NCBI GenBank assembly: GCA_019695335.1
Contig: JAIBAF010000005.1
Span: forward strand, 27,921 to 91,920
DNA from: a bacterium
Lineage (GTDB): Bacteria; CLD3; SB21
DNA: 64,000 nt
Direction: 5' to 3'
Positions 1 to 9,500 of the stretch are shown here, in pieces (the first letter of the stretch is position 1; each line of letters opens with the position of its first letter). The notes below the pieces were generated by a model that was given only the letters and a program-made list of their open reading frames with translations, was not told the origin of the DNA and did no database searches. Made by a program: the position numbers and the translations under genes.

Positions 1-495
1 CCGGTGATCAATCTGCGTGAGCGTTTTCAAATTGAGAAATCACCTAAAGATAAAAATACACGTGTGATCATCACGCTGCTTGAAGATAAGCGTATCGGGT
101 TAATTGTCGATGCCGTTTCGGAGGTTGTCCGTGTACCGTCCGAATCCATTAAAAAAGCTCCGGCCGAAACGGTTGGCAGCGACAATGGCTTTATCCAGGG
201 TCTTGTACAGGTTGGAAATCGATTATTGATTGTCCTGAAGCTGGAAAAAGTGCTGAGCCTTGAAGAGACCGCCGATCTTCATAACATCAAGCAGTTATTG
301 ATCTCGAACGAGATGCCAAAAGAAGAAGATCATGAAGAGCAAACAGTAAGTGAAAAAAACGACGAGTTGCAGGCATCAAACCCACTGAATGAAGTTATTG
401 ACGTACCCGTCATGCCTGAACCGAACAAGAAAAAGAAAATTGCCGTCAAAATTTTACGCAGGAAAAAATCTGCTTCTAATCGCTCAAGAAATTAG
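1..495 (+). CDS. cheW: CheW-like chemotaxis coupling protein (5' partial)
   Basis: The reading frame is open to the first base of the window, so the N-terminus, probably about 60 residues, is missing. What remains begins with PVINLRERF, the typical central strand of a CheW domain. It continues through [19 protein letters not shown] and a [17 protein letters not shown] segment, both characteristic of the SH3-like CheW fold that couples receptors to the kinase CheA. After residue ~95 the domain ends and a charged, probably disordered tail of about 65 residues follows, finishing in a lysine/arginine-rich stretch. CheW proteins usually lack such a tail. The gene sits 44 bp upstream of an MCP gene and starts a chemotaxis operon with cheR and cheB. 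A CheV or CheA C-terminus is an alternative, but no receiver domain follows, so stand-alone CheW is favoured. Confidence 0.85.
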   Translation, partial: PVINLRERFQIEKSPKDKNTRVIITLLEDKRIGLIVDAVSEVVRVPSESIKKAPAETVGSDNGFIQGLVQVGNRLLIVLKLEKVLSLEETADLHNIKQLLISNEMPKEEDHEEQTVSEKNDELQASNPLNEVIDVPVMPEPNKKKKIAVKILRRKKSASNRSRN

Positions 496-539
496 TCCAG
501 TATTTAGTATATAAAAGAACAAGTATGCAGGAGGGTGCC

Positions 540-2753
540 ATGTTAAAAAATCTTAAAATCGGGAACAAGATCATCGGATTGGTAGTACTTTTTTTGGTCT
601 TGATGATCGCATGTGTCGGATATGGAATAGCAAAATTGATTGCTGTCGGTGAAGAGTTAAATCAGGTTGCGATGGCTGATTTTCCTACCGTAAGGCAGAT
701 TAATGAATTGGAAGGGCTGAGGCTCGAGCAAACGCTCTTGATTGAGCGCATCCTTCGATTCGCCGGCGCCAGGAATGATCAAACTGCGAAAGAAGATTTC
801 GAGAAAGTTAAAAAGCAGTACAAAGAATTGTCGACAGCCATGTCCAATGAAAGAAGGAAGCTGGAAACCAACGTTCGCCAAATATCTAAGAATTATCCGG
901 AGTTAAAGGATGAATATGAACACATAACGCAACAACTCGAAGATGAAGCGCGCATGGTAGTGGGATTAGATCAAATTGTGAATGAAATTATTAATAACGT
1001 TGAATCGGGCAACTCCGGTGAGAAATTATTGCGGTTGATTGTCGAGATGGAAAAAGAAGATCAAAATCTTGATGACAACGGCAAAAAACTTATTGAACAG
1101 GTGACAGCCTTTACAGATTCATCCGCGAAGGCCGCTGAATCCGATGAACAATCGGCCAAAACGGGTTTAATTGTTATTACGCTCATCAGCCTTGCTATCG
1201 GATTGGCTTTAGGCATTTTTATTACACGCAGTATTACCAAACCGATAGCTGTGGCCGTTGATGTAGCCGAAAAAGTATCTGAAGGAAATCTTGATATGCA
1301 GTTTGAAGTTGAGACTACGGAAGAAACCGGAAAGTTACTGTCAGCTATGAAACAAATGATCAGTTATGTAAAAGAAGCGGCTAATATTGCCGAGAAAATA
1401 TCGGCCAACGATTTGCGCGTACACGTCAATCCTCGTTCAGAACAAGACGTACTCAATAACTCCTTACAGAAAATGGTGACGAGCCTTCAGGATATTATTG
1501 AACAACTTGCCACTTCATCTACGCAAGTTGCTTCGACGGCTGAACAACTGGCGGCTAGCAGTACCCAGATATCAAAAGGCGCTGAAGAACAATCCAGCGC
1601 AACGGACGAAACTTCTTCATCGATGGAAGAAATGGCGGCGTCCATACAGGAAATTGCCAAAAACGCCGATTCGTTGTCATCCAATGTTAACGAAACGTCG
1701 GCGTCCATTCAGCAAATGATTACTTCAATTCAATCAGTTGCAAAAAATACCGAAAGCCTGGCGGCGTCCGTAACAGAGACTTCGTCGACCATTGAAGAAA
1801 TGGCGGCCTCCATCGAGCAAGTGGCGGTTAACGCGAAAGAAGCCGGTAAGGCTTCTGAATCGGCCGTTCGCGAAGCTCAAGAAGGCGGTGTTGCGGTCAG
1901 TAATGTTCAGAAAGGCATGTCACAGATCGGTTCTTCGATCAATGATATTGTCAAAGTCATCCAAAAGCTGGATGACAGCAGCAAGAAAATCGGCAGCATA
2001 GTTGATGTGATCGACGATATCGCCGAACAAACCAACCTACTGGCACTCAATGCGGCTATTGAAGCGGCTCGTGCCGGTGAACATGGACGAGGCTTTGCGG
2101 TCGTCGCCGATGAAGTGCGGAAATTGGCTGAACGATCCGCCGGTTCGGCTAAAGAAATCGTTACCCTGATCGAGGGAGTTCAACTGGACACCGCTGAAGC
2201 ATTGAAGACGACGGCTAACGGCGCGATGATTGCCAAAGACGGTGAACGGCTTTCGGCACAGTGCAACGAAGCGTTGACTAAAATATTGCAGACGGTAACG
2301 CAGGCCAGCCGGATGATGAGTGAGATCAGCAAAGTGACGGAGCAGCAGGCAAAAGCGTCCGAACAAGTTGTCAAAGCTGTCGATAATATGAGTAAGTCCA
2401 CGCAGATAGTGTCGTCCGCAACAAGGGAACAGTCAGTGGGCAGCCAGCAGATCATGAAAGCCGTTGAAGTGATGAACATGATGACGCAGCAAGTATCGAC
2501 GGCTACCGGTGAACAAAAACGCGGCGGTGAAATGGTAGTCAAAGCTGTCGAAAACATTGCCGGAATTTCCAGACAGAATTTATCTGCTGTCGGGCAGATT
2601 GTCACCGTCACTCGCGGGCTCAATACTCAAGCGGAAGACCTAAGAAAAATTACAACGATGTTCCGCTTAGGTAACGGCAATGGCAACGGTAATGGAAATG
2701 GCCATCGGAACAGCAATTATCGGGATAAGGCCATGAGTTCGATGGAAAATTAA
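540..2753 (+). CDS. Methyl-accepting chemotaxis protein
   Basis: Transmembrane chemoreceptor of 737 residues. I chose the ATG at 540 because AGGAGG at 529-534 lies 5 nt upstream; an in-frame ATG at 525 would overlap that ribosome binding site. Order of parts: TM1 (about 10-30), a helical periplasmic four-helix-bundle-like sensor region (about 35-205), TM2 (about 208-230), a HAMP domain beginning at the conserved ITKPI, then a long coiled-coil signalling domain. The hairpin tip is intact ([19 protein letters not shown], followed by [16 protein letters not shown]), so it should contact CheA and CheW. The N-helix carries three tandem 28-residue repeats. The protein ends in a (Gly-Asn)n tail and SSMEN; no NWETF-like CheR-docking pentapeptide is present. 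Flanked by cheW and two cheR genes, it is probably the dedicated receptor of this operon. The ligand cannot be deduced. Confidence 0.95.
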   Translation: MLKNLKIGNKIIGLVVLFLVLMIACVGYGIAKLIAVGEELNQVAMADFPTVRQINELEGLRLEQTLLIERILRFAGARNDQTAKEDFEKVKKQYKELSTAMSNERRKLETNVRQISKNYPELKDEYEHITQQLEDEARMVVGLDQIVNEIINNVESGNSGEKLLRLIVEMEKEDQNLDDNGKKLIEQVTAFTDSSAKAAESDEQSAKTGLIVITLISLAIGLALGIFITRSITKPIAVAVDVAEKVSEGNLDMQFEVETTEETGKLLSAMKQMISYVKEAANIAEKISANDLRVHVNPRSEQDVLNNSLQKMVTSLQDIIEQLATSSTQVASTAEQLAASSTQISKGAEEQSSATDETSSSMEEMAASIQEIAKNADSLSSNVNETSASIQQMITSIQSVAKNTESLAASVTETSSTIEEMAASIEQVAVNAKEAGKASESAVREAQEGGVAVSNVQKGMSQIGSSINDIVKVIQKLDDSSKKIGSIVDVIDDIAEQTNLLALNAAIEAARAGEHGRGFAVVADEVRKLAERSAGSAKEIVTLIEGVQLDTAEALKTTANGAMIAKDGERLSAQCNEALTKILQTVTQASRMMSEISKVTEQQAKASEQVVKAVDNMSKSTQIVSSATREQSVGSQQIMKAVEVMNMMTQQVSTATGEQKRGGEMVVKAVENIAGISRQNLSAVGQIVTVTRGLNTQAEDLRKITTMFRLGNGNGNGNGNGHRNSNYRDKAMSSMEN
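1608..1859 (+). repeat. Three tandem 84-bp units in the MCP signalling helix
   Basis: Units start at 1608, 1692 and 1776 and each encodes 28 residues (four heptads) beginning ETS and containing an EEMAASI-like core ([42 protein letters not shown]). The period equals exactly 84 nt with no indels. The length fits whole heptads of the coiled coil, so duplication would extend the helix without breaking its register. Glu/Gln-Glu pairs in each unit are plausible methylation positions (inference). Confidence 0.8.
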
Positions 2754-2783
2754 GACAGAAAAACTTCAAGAATGGAGACCGGT

Positions 2784-3665
2784 ATGATGGTGATAGATGA
2801 AATTCGTCGTGAAATTGCATCCCGATTTGGTTTTCGTGTGAACGCTCACAGGATGGATAGCCTTGAGGAAATAGTTCAGGCGCGTTCCATTAAAAACGGC
2901 TACAGTAATTATTTGGACTATATGGCTCATGTCTTGGTCGACAATAATCAAGAATGGCATAATCTAATCGATCGTTTAAGCGTGAAAGAAACCTATTTCT
3001 TCAGATCTCCGGGTCAATTCAGATTTCTGGAAGATCAAATTATTCCGAAATGGATCAAGGAAAAAAATTTTACCAGGAATCATCAACATGAAAAACCATC
3101 CATTCGTATTCTTTCGGCTGGATGTTCGACGGGTGAAGAAGCCTATTCGATAGCAATGTCGTTGGCGAGCCGGTTACGTTATCTGCAAGGATGGGATATT
3201 CATATCGATGCCTGGGATATTTCGGGCGATGCTATCGCTACGGGAATGAACGGGCGTTACCTGTTAACGCCCCGGCTTAAAAAATCGATCGACCACATGG
3301 ATAGTTCTTACGAAGACAGGTTTTTCATTCGTGAGGAAAATGGGTGTGAAATTTGGTTGCAGACCATTCCCAAGGTCAAGCAGCTTATTTCCTGGTCTGT
3401 CAGAAATCTTAAAACCGATATTAGTTTTTACGCGGAACGCTATGATGTGATTTTTTGCCGCAATGTGTTGATCTATTTTGATTACTCGGATCAGCAGGCC
3501 TTGGTTTCTTCTCTGGAACGCGCCCTTGCATTAGGAGGTTACCTGATGCTGGGGGATGCGGAAACGCTTCATCTTTACTCTCACTCGCTCGATTTAGTAC
3601 CTGAATCTTCCGAATTAATTTACAAAAAAAACGGCTTCAACGAAGCGAAGACCAAAACCTATTAA
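2784..3665 (+). CDS. cheR: CheR-type protein-glutamate methyltransferase (paralogue 1)
   Basis: SAM-dependent methyltransferase that methylates glutamates on chemoreceptors, 293 residues. The start at 2784 is supported by GGAG at 2774-2777, 6 nt upstream; ATG 2772 would contain that site. A helical N-terminal CheR domain is followed by VKETYFFRSPGQF, a family signature; the SAM-binding loop ILSAGCSTGEEAYSIAM; the acidic DAWDIS that binds the SAM ribose; and VIFCRNVLIYFD, the conserved motif of the C-terminal Rossmann fold. All key motifs look intact. It lies 30 bp after the MCP and 14 bp before a second, divergent cheR. There are no TPR repeats. It could serve a different receptor set or a different site from its neighbour. 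Confidence 0.93.
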   Translation: MMVIDEIRREIASRFGFRVNAHRMDSLEEIVQARSIKNGYSNYLDYMAHVLVDNNQEWHNLIDRLSVKETYFFRSPGQFRFLEDQIIPKWIKEKNFTRNHQHEKPSIRILSAGCSTGEEAYSIAMSLASRLRYLQGWDIHIDAWDISGDAIATGMNGRYLLTPRLKKSIDHMDSSYEDRFFIREENGCEIWLQTIPKVKQLISWSVRNLKTDISFYAERYDVIFCRNVLIYFDYSDQQALVSSLERALALGGYLMLGDAETLHLYSHSLDLVPESSELIYKKNGFNEAKTKTY

Positions 3666-3679
3666 CACTCAATCACAAT

Positions 3680-4573
3680 ATGTCTAATACAACAACAACA
3701 TCCGGGCGTACTAATAAAATAGCGGCTTTGTCCGATGATGAATTCCAGCTTTTACGGGATTTTATCAGTAAACATTTTGGAATTTATTATGACGATGAAA
3801 AGCGGTGGCTATTGGAGTCGCGATTGTCACGGCTTATGGAAAAAGAAACTATTTCGTCATTCTTCGGCTATTATCAACACCTGATTCAAAAATTTTATTG
3901 CAATCAATCCTTTACCGATCCTGAATTCGTTAGTCTTCTTGGAGCGTTGGCGAACAACGAGACTTTTTTTCATCGCGAACCCACAGCTTTTGAAGCTTTG
4001 TGGAAAAATGTTATTCCGAAATTTTACGATCAAGGCGAGCGTGAAATCAGAATATTATCTGCGGCTTGTTCATCCGGAGAAGAGCCGTACAGCATTGCCA
4101 TACAATTTGAAGAAAAACGAAAAGAATTTCCGGGCCTTAAAATATCGGTCGTAGGACTGGATATTGATTTGATGGCTATCGGTCTTGCGACCAAAGGGAT
4201 ATATGCTGATTCTGCGTTTAGAGGAATCAGTGATCTTGCGATACATGACATGTACAAAAAGAATTTTGATTATGACAAAGACCTGAACCAGTATCGTATC
4301 CGGAACGCTTTTAAAAAAGAAATCATCTTTATTCATGGAAACTTGATGAACAGCGAAATCATGCATTCACTGGGCCGTTTCCATGTCATCTTTTGCCGTA
4401 ATGTTTTGATTTACTTCCATGATGATTGCAAAAGATCGGTACTTCAATATTTCGATGATATACTCAATCCGGGAGGAGCACTGTTTCTCAGTTCGTCCGA
4501 TCATTTGCCTCATATGGACGAATTTTTTGACAGGATGCAATATCATGGTCACCCGGTTTATTTTAAAGTTTAG
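3680..4573 (+). CDS. cheR: CheR-type protein-glutamate methyltransferase (paralogue 2)
   Basis: A second full CheR of 297 residues. It has a clear CheR N-terminal helical domain (LSDDEFQLLRDFISKHFGIYY at about 17-37), then NNETFFHREPTAF, the SAM-binding loop ILSAACSSGEEPYSIAI, the acidic VVGLDID, and FHVIFCRNVLIYFHDD near residue 235. Relative to the upstream paralogue, the N-terminal domain is more typical of CheR and sequence identity looks low, so this is an old duplication or two independently acquired copies. It is 15 bp from cheB, the opposing methylesterase, and is likely translated from the same transcript. No strong Shine-Dalgarno is visible before ATG 3680, which may indicate coupling to the gene before it. 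Confidence 0.93.
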   Translation: MSNTTTTSGRTNKIAALSDDEFQLLRDFISKHFGIYYDDEKRWLLESRLSRLMEKETISSFFGYYQHLIQKFYCNQSFTDPEFVSLLGALANNETFFHREPTAFEALWKNVIPKFYDQGEREIRILSAACSSGEEPYSIAIQFEEKRKEFPGLKISVVGLDIDLMAIGLATKGIYADSAFRGISDLAIHDMYKKNFDYDKDLNQYRIRNAFKKEIIFIHGNLMNSEIMHSLGRFHVIFCRNVLIYFHDDCKRSVLQYFDDILNPGGALFLSSSDHLPHMDEFFDRMQYHGHPVYFKV

Positions 4574-4588
4574 GAGTGATATAAACAC

Positions 4589-5683
4589 ATGGAACGCAAG
4601 GCTAGAGTCATGGTAGTAGACGATTCGGCTTTTATGAGGAAAGCTATTACGCGAATCATTCAGACGGATTCAGCCTTTGAAGTCATTGCGACCGCCGATA
4701 ACGGGCAAGATGCTCTTGATTTGTTATCAGCGATCAAACCTGATGTTATTACGATGGATGTTGAGATGCCGGGAATGAATGGTCTCGAAGCGCTTAAGCT
4801 GATCCGTCAAAAATATACCATTCCGGTTATTATCGTCAGTTCGCTGGCTCAATCCGGGACCGATATGGCCATTCATTGTCTGGAGGCGGGCGCTTTTGAT
4901 GTGGTTTGTAAACCGGAATCGTACGTCTCCATGAACATCAGCGAGATTTCGACCGATCTGCACAGGAAATTAAAAGCGGCCGTTTGTTTGCCCGATGACA
5001 AGTTGGAACAAGCCCGATATGAAAAAACAATATTGCCTTCTGATGCGAACAAATCGAAAAAACGGAAGCATTTCATTGCTTACGGCAAACAACGACTTAT
5101 CACTATCGGTAGTTCCACCGGCGGTCCCGCCGCTTTGAATAAACTTTTATCGGTATTGCCGGAATCGTTTGAAGCCGGAATAGTGATTGTTCAGCACATG
5201 CCGCCGGGCGGTTTTATTCAATCGCTGACCGAGCGATTGAACAGTTGTTCCGGTTTAAATATTCGAATGGCCAAAGATGGCGATACCATTAAAAATGGTT
5301 TGTGCCTTATTGCTCCGATTGGTGAGCATGTGATATTCGAAGAAAAAGGAAGTGACTACATTTTGAGAATGACAAAGTATCCTAAAGATTCTCTTCATTG
5401 TCCATCCGTCAGTGTATTATTCGAATCGGCAGGACTTGTTGCCCGTGAAAACAACATTTCGTGTATCCTTACAGGAATGGGATCCGATGGAGTTAAAGGT
5501 TTGTATGCAGTACGTGAACATGGCGGCTGGGTTATTGCCGAATCGGAGGAGACGGCGATGATCTATGGGATGCCACGGTGTGCCGTAGAAGCGGGATTGG
5601 CCAACGATATACTCGCTCTGGAAAAAATTCCCGGCGCATTGATCAATCTCCTGCAGTTTCAGAGTGTCATGTCTGATGCGTAA
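4589..5683 (+). CDS. cheB: Chemotaxis response regulator protein-glutamate methylesterase CheB
   Basis: CheB removes methyl groups from receptors, and deamidates glutamines, when phosphorylated by CheA. The 364-residue protein has an N-terminal receiver domain with D11/D12, phosphoacceptor D57 (ITMDVEMPGMNG) and K108 (CKP). A charged linker of about 50 residues follows, then the methylesterase domain. The catalytic triad is visible: S176 in IGSSTGGPAA, H203 in VQHMPPGG and D300 in LTGMGSDG. The C-terminal GMPRCAVEAG motif is also typical. Length is close to the E. coli family (about 350). Upstream TAGGAGTGAT at about 4572-4581 supplies a ribosome binding site. It is the last gene of the cheW-mcp-cheR-cheR-cheB operon. 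No cheA or cheY is seen in this window, so they presumably lie to the left. Confidence 0.96.
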   Translation: MERKARVMVVDDSAFMRKAITRIIQTDSAFEVIATADNGQDALDLLSAIKPDVITMDVEMPGMNGLEALKLIRQKYTIPVIIVSSLAQSGTDMAIHCLEAGAFDVVCKPESYVSMNISEISTDLHRKLKAAVCLPDDKLEQARYEKTILPSDANKSKKRKHFIAYGKQRLITIGSSTGGPAALNKLLSVLPESFEAGIVIVQHMPPGGFIQSLTERLNSCSGLNIRMAKDGDTIKNGLCLIAPIGEHVIFEEKGSDYILRMTKYPKDSLHCPSVSVLFESAGLVARENNISCILTGMGSDGVKGLYAVREHGGWVIAESEETAMIYGMPRCAVEAGLANDILALEKIPGALINLLQFQSVMSDA

Positions 5684-5722
5684 ATATCATTCGTTCTTGT
5701 CATTTTAATTGGAGAGGCCCTT

Positions 5723-6487
5723 ATGAAAGCATGTTCAGTTGCCATGGGGTGTATTTTCGCGTTTTCGCTATACGGTCAGGAACCGCTGAGTGACAATTCT
5801 TTCTTAGTTGAACAAGCTTATAATCAAAAGCCACACGTTGTCCAACATTTTTTTACGGCGATTTATACCCGGTCTCACAAAGATTGGAATTTCGGCCTGA
5901 CGCAGGAATGGCCACTTTTTGGGTCACAACATCAATTGAGTTATACCATTCCTTACACGAGGATCCATGCTTCGTCTGAAAATGGATTTGGAGATGTCAG
6001 CCTCATTTATCGATATCAATTGATCGAACATGAAGAGTCCTATTCGGTTGCACCGCGCTTTGCGTTGAAATTACCGACCGGCGATGAAGAAAAAGGTTTA
6101 GGCGAAGGTAAGGTTTCTTACGAATTAGTAATTCCGATCAGCAGAAAATGGAACGAACACTGGTCAACTCATCTGAATTTAGGAGTCCGATTGACGCCTC
6201 AAGCGGAGGTCGATTTAAAAAAGACGACGCTGACGAATTATGATGTAGGCGCCAGCCTGATTTTTGTGCCAAGATGGAATTTAAACCTGATGATCGAATT
6301 TCTTACTCAATTCGAGGATCATGGTACGGAATACGAAACGATCCATACGATCAACCCGGGTATTGTGTATGCCTACAATGCCGGCAGTCTGCAAATCGTT
6401 CCGGGTATTGCATTTCCCATGCAACTCAACGGACACGATAAAATCAAGCGCATATTTTTTTACCTGTCTTTTGAACATCCCTTTTAG
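5723..6487 (+). CDS. Putative outer-membrane beta-barrel protein
   Basis: 254 residues with an N-terminal signal peptide (hydrophobic stretch to about residue 17, ending SLYGQE). The mature part starts with SFLVEQAYNQKPHVVQHF, a motif I associate with the transporter-like family annotated near phenol MetA-pathway proteins. It then shows alternating hydrophobic/polar strands with many aromatic residues and ends in Phe (SFEHPF), as many outer-membrane barrels do. A GGAGAGG-like site at 5711-5717 precedes the ATG. Its relation to the chemotaxis operon 39 bp upstream is unknown; the same direction and short gap allow co-transcription. No substrate can be assigned. Family membership is moderately certain; the beta-barrel call is inference from composition. 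Confidence 0.6.
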   Translation: MKACSVAMGCIFAFSLYGQEPLSDNSFLVEQAYNQKPHVVQHFFTAIYTRSHKDWNFGLTQEWPLFGSQHQLSYTIPYTRIHASSENGFGDVSLIYRYQLIEHEESYSVAPRFALKLPTGDEEKGLGEGKVSYELVIPISRKWNEHWSTHLNLGVRLTPQAEVDLKKTTLTNYDVGASLIFVPRWNLNLMIEFLTQFEDHGTEYETIHTINPGIVYAYNAGSLQIVPGIAFPMQLNGHDKIKRIFFYLSFEHPF

Positions 6488-6520
6488 GATTGAATTATAA
6501 AATTCAAATTGAGGTCGATC

Positions 6521-9500
6521 ATGAACGGTACAATTGTAAAGTTAAAAATGGCTCTGTGCTCAGTGATTTTATTATTTGCAAGTTTTGGTGTATTGCATTC
6601 GCAAAGTTTTACTATTACCCGCACTTCGTCTTCGGTTTTATATATAGATACCACCCTGAGCCCGCGTTTGACATGTATGTACGCGGCTTATGAAATTACT
6701 AATACTTCCGGGATCAATTATTCTGACATCTGGATCAAAGCGGGTAATTTCAGCGGTTCGAATATTACGTTGGCGGCTAATGAAGACGGTGAATTCCGTT
6801 TGGGCAAATTGGATAACGGGCAAACCAAGATTGCGTATTTTTATTTAAAAGCCACGGGTGTAACCGGTTCGCAAAGCCATAAAATAAAAGTTTTTTCAGG
6901 GCCGCCATCGCTGACGGCTCTTGACAGCGCTTCATTCTCAATGACGGCCGATCAACGCAGTCAATCCACCAGTAATGTCATTACCAGCGCTGTTCTTAAT
7001 ACAACGTCACCCATTATCGGCGGAACTTTTACAATGACCGTTTCGGGAAATTCCGGTACGATCCAGGCATTGCAATCGATGTTCTTTACTCCTGCCGCCT
7101 ATGCTGCTTGGCCGGCGGATAAACTGGAATTGGTATCAACCCAGATAACCACCGATTCGGACGGACGAGTTTATACGGATTCGTTGGTAATTCCCGGCCC
7201 TTTGGTGAGCTTAAGCACTAATTATTCCGTCGTATATACTTTTCGTGTCAATGGCATTACTTCCGCCACGGCCGCATTGAGTCCATGTTCGTTCGTGAAC
7301 AATAATGTCCTATTTGGGATACAACACACGAATTCGGCGATTTATGGTTCGTTGACGCCCGTCAATACAACTACGAATACCACGACTTTACGAATGTCGG
7401 CGACGCCGACACAATTAGATACCGGCGGAAATGTCAATTTTACCGTTACGTTGACCAACACGGGAACGAATTCGGTCACCATCGAAGACATTTTTCATAC
7501 GTTGGCTTTTACGCCGGGTACCGTGACCTATGTGGCCGGCTCTTCAACTTACAATAGCGTTTTGATAAATGATCCGGCCCAAACTGATTCTACTATTAAA
7601 TGGTATGGAACATTTAATATCCCAGCCGGTCAAAGTCGTGAATTAAAGTTCCAGCTGCTACTGCCATCGGTGTCAGGCAGTTACGCAAATTCAGCACGAG
7701 CACATGTAGCGACAGTTCAAATCGATACGACGTTAGATATTACGGATAATAAACCCGCTGTTCAGATCGTGTCTATCGATTTTGTTCCAACGGTTGTTTC
7801 AGCCATACCGGACACGACCGTTTATGAAGATAGCCCTGCTTTAAATAGTTATCGCGACTTGAATAAGGTTTTTACTGATGTGGAAAGCGGAAGTGCGTTG
7901 ACATTTTCGATTACCGGAAATACGAATACTTCTCTATTAACACCCAGCATTGATAATACGGACAGTACATTGGATATAGCTTTCCTGTCAAATGCGTCGG
8001 GCGTTGCAACTATTACAATTCGCGCCGCGGACAACCTGGGTTATTATGTTGAAGACAGTTTTATTATTGCAGTAGCAGCAGTGAACGACACCCCGACTGT
8101 TATTTCGGCCATTCCGAATCTTACCGACGGTGAAGATCCGGGGAGCAGGCTGAATTATGTCGATCTCAATAATGTTTTTAACGATATAGAAAACGGGCGC
8201 AATCTTACTTTTACGGTTGCAGGCAACAGTAATTCATCATTAGTAACAGCGGTAGTGGACCCGGCCGACAGTACTTTGGATTTGACTTTTGGCAGTAATG
8301 CCAATGGAACTGCCAGCATTATTATTCGGGCGCAAGATGCTCAATCGGCGGCGGTACAGGATACTTTTCTGGTAACCATATTTGCAATTAACGATTTGCC
8401 GTATGTTGTTTCATCAATTCCCGATTTAAATGTATCGGAAAATTCAATTCCGATCGATCACATTGATTTAAACGCCGTCTTTAATGATGTGGAAGATGGC
8501 TCTCATCTTAATTTTTCAATTGCAAACAATTCGAATCCCAGCCTGGTAACCCCTACGATTGTTGCGGCTGATAGCATACTAAGGCTTACTTTTAGCGCAA
8601 GCGTTAGCGGAGTAAGTACAATCATTGTGAAGGCTACCGATGGAAATAGCAGTTTCGTTCAAGATACTTTTGTGGTGACCGTATTCCCCGGAATCAATGA
8701 AACGCCAATCGTGATTGCGCCAATTCCTGATTTAAATGTATTTGAAGATAATGGAGCAGTCAATCACGTTGATTTAAATAATGTTTTCGATGATACGGAA
8801 AACGGACATAACCTTGCGTTTTCAATCGTTCAGAACTCTAATTCCGGCCTGGTAACCCCGTCGATTGGTTCTGGAGACAGCGTGCTCAGCCTGACTTTTA
8901 TTGAGAACGCCAACGGAGTGAGTTCACTGATCATTCGAGCCAAAGATGCGTTGAATAGTTTTGTTCAAGATACTTTTATAGTAACTGTTACGGCCGTCAA
9001 TGATACACCCATTGTCATTTTAGCGATTCCCGATCTTAAAGTTGAAGAAGGGCAAGCGCCGATATTTAACTATGCTGATCTGAATGAAACTTTTTCAGAC
9101 GTTGAAGATGAACAGCTGAGCTTCACTATACAAGAAAATTCCAACCCGGGTTTGGTAACAGTCGTTATTGATCCGGTAGACAGTACGATAGATTTCACTG
9201 ATTTCAACGGCACCGGCCGATCAACGATTGTCATCAGGGCAAGCGACGCTCAATCGGCGTTCAAAGATCTCACTTTTATAGTGAGCGTGACCGATACGAT
9301 CGCACCCGATCCTCCAACTCAATTGCACGGTGTTGCCGGTAATGAAAGTATTGCTTTAGCGTGGATGCCTTCAAGCGGAAGTGATTTCCTTAAATATTAT
9401 GTTTACGGCGATACAGTGACGAATTCGCAGCAAAAACTTGACAGTACATCTGCATTTAATATCAACGATACAACGATTGTTATTTCAGGATTGATTGCCG

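Noticed and set aside
2180..2623. 147-residue open frame on the minus strand inside the MCP gene
   Set aside because: It mirrors the low-complexity coiled-coil codons of the receptor, has no ribosome binding site, and encodes Cys/Thr/Ser-rich sequence with no recognisable domain.
7784..9301. Regular ~303-bp repeats as a possible CRISPR or mobile repeat array
   Set aside because: The units are in frame, about 300 bp long and diverged at DNA level; they encode protein domains, with no short identical repeats and spacers.
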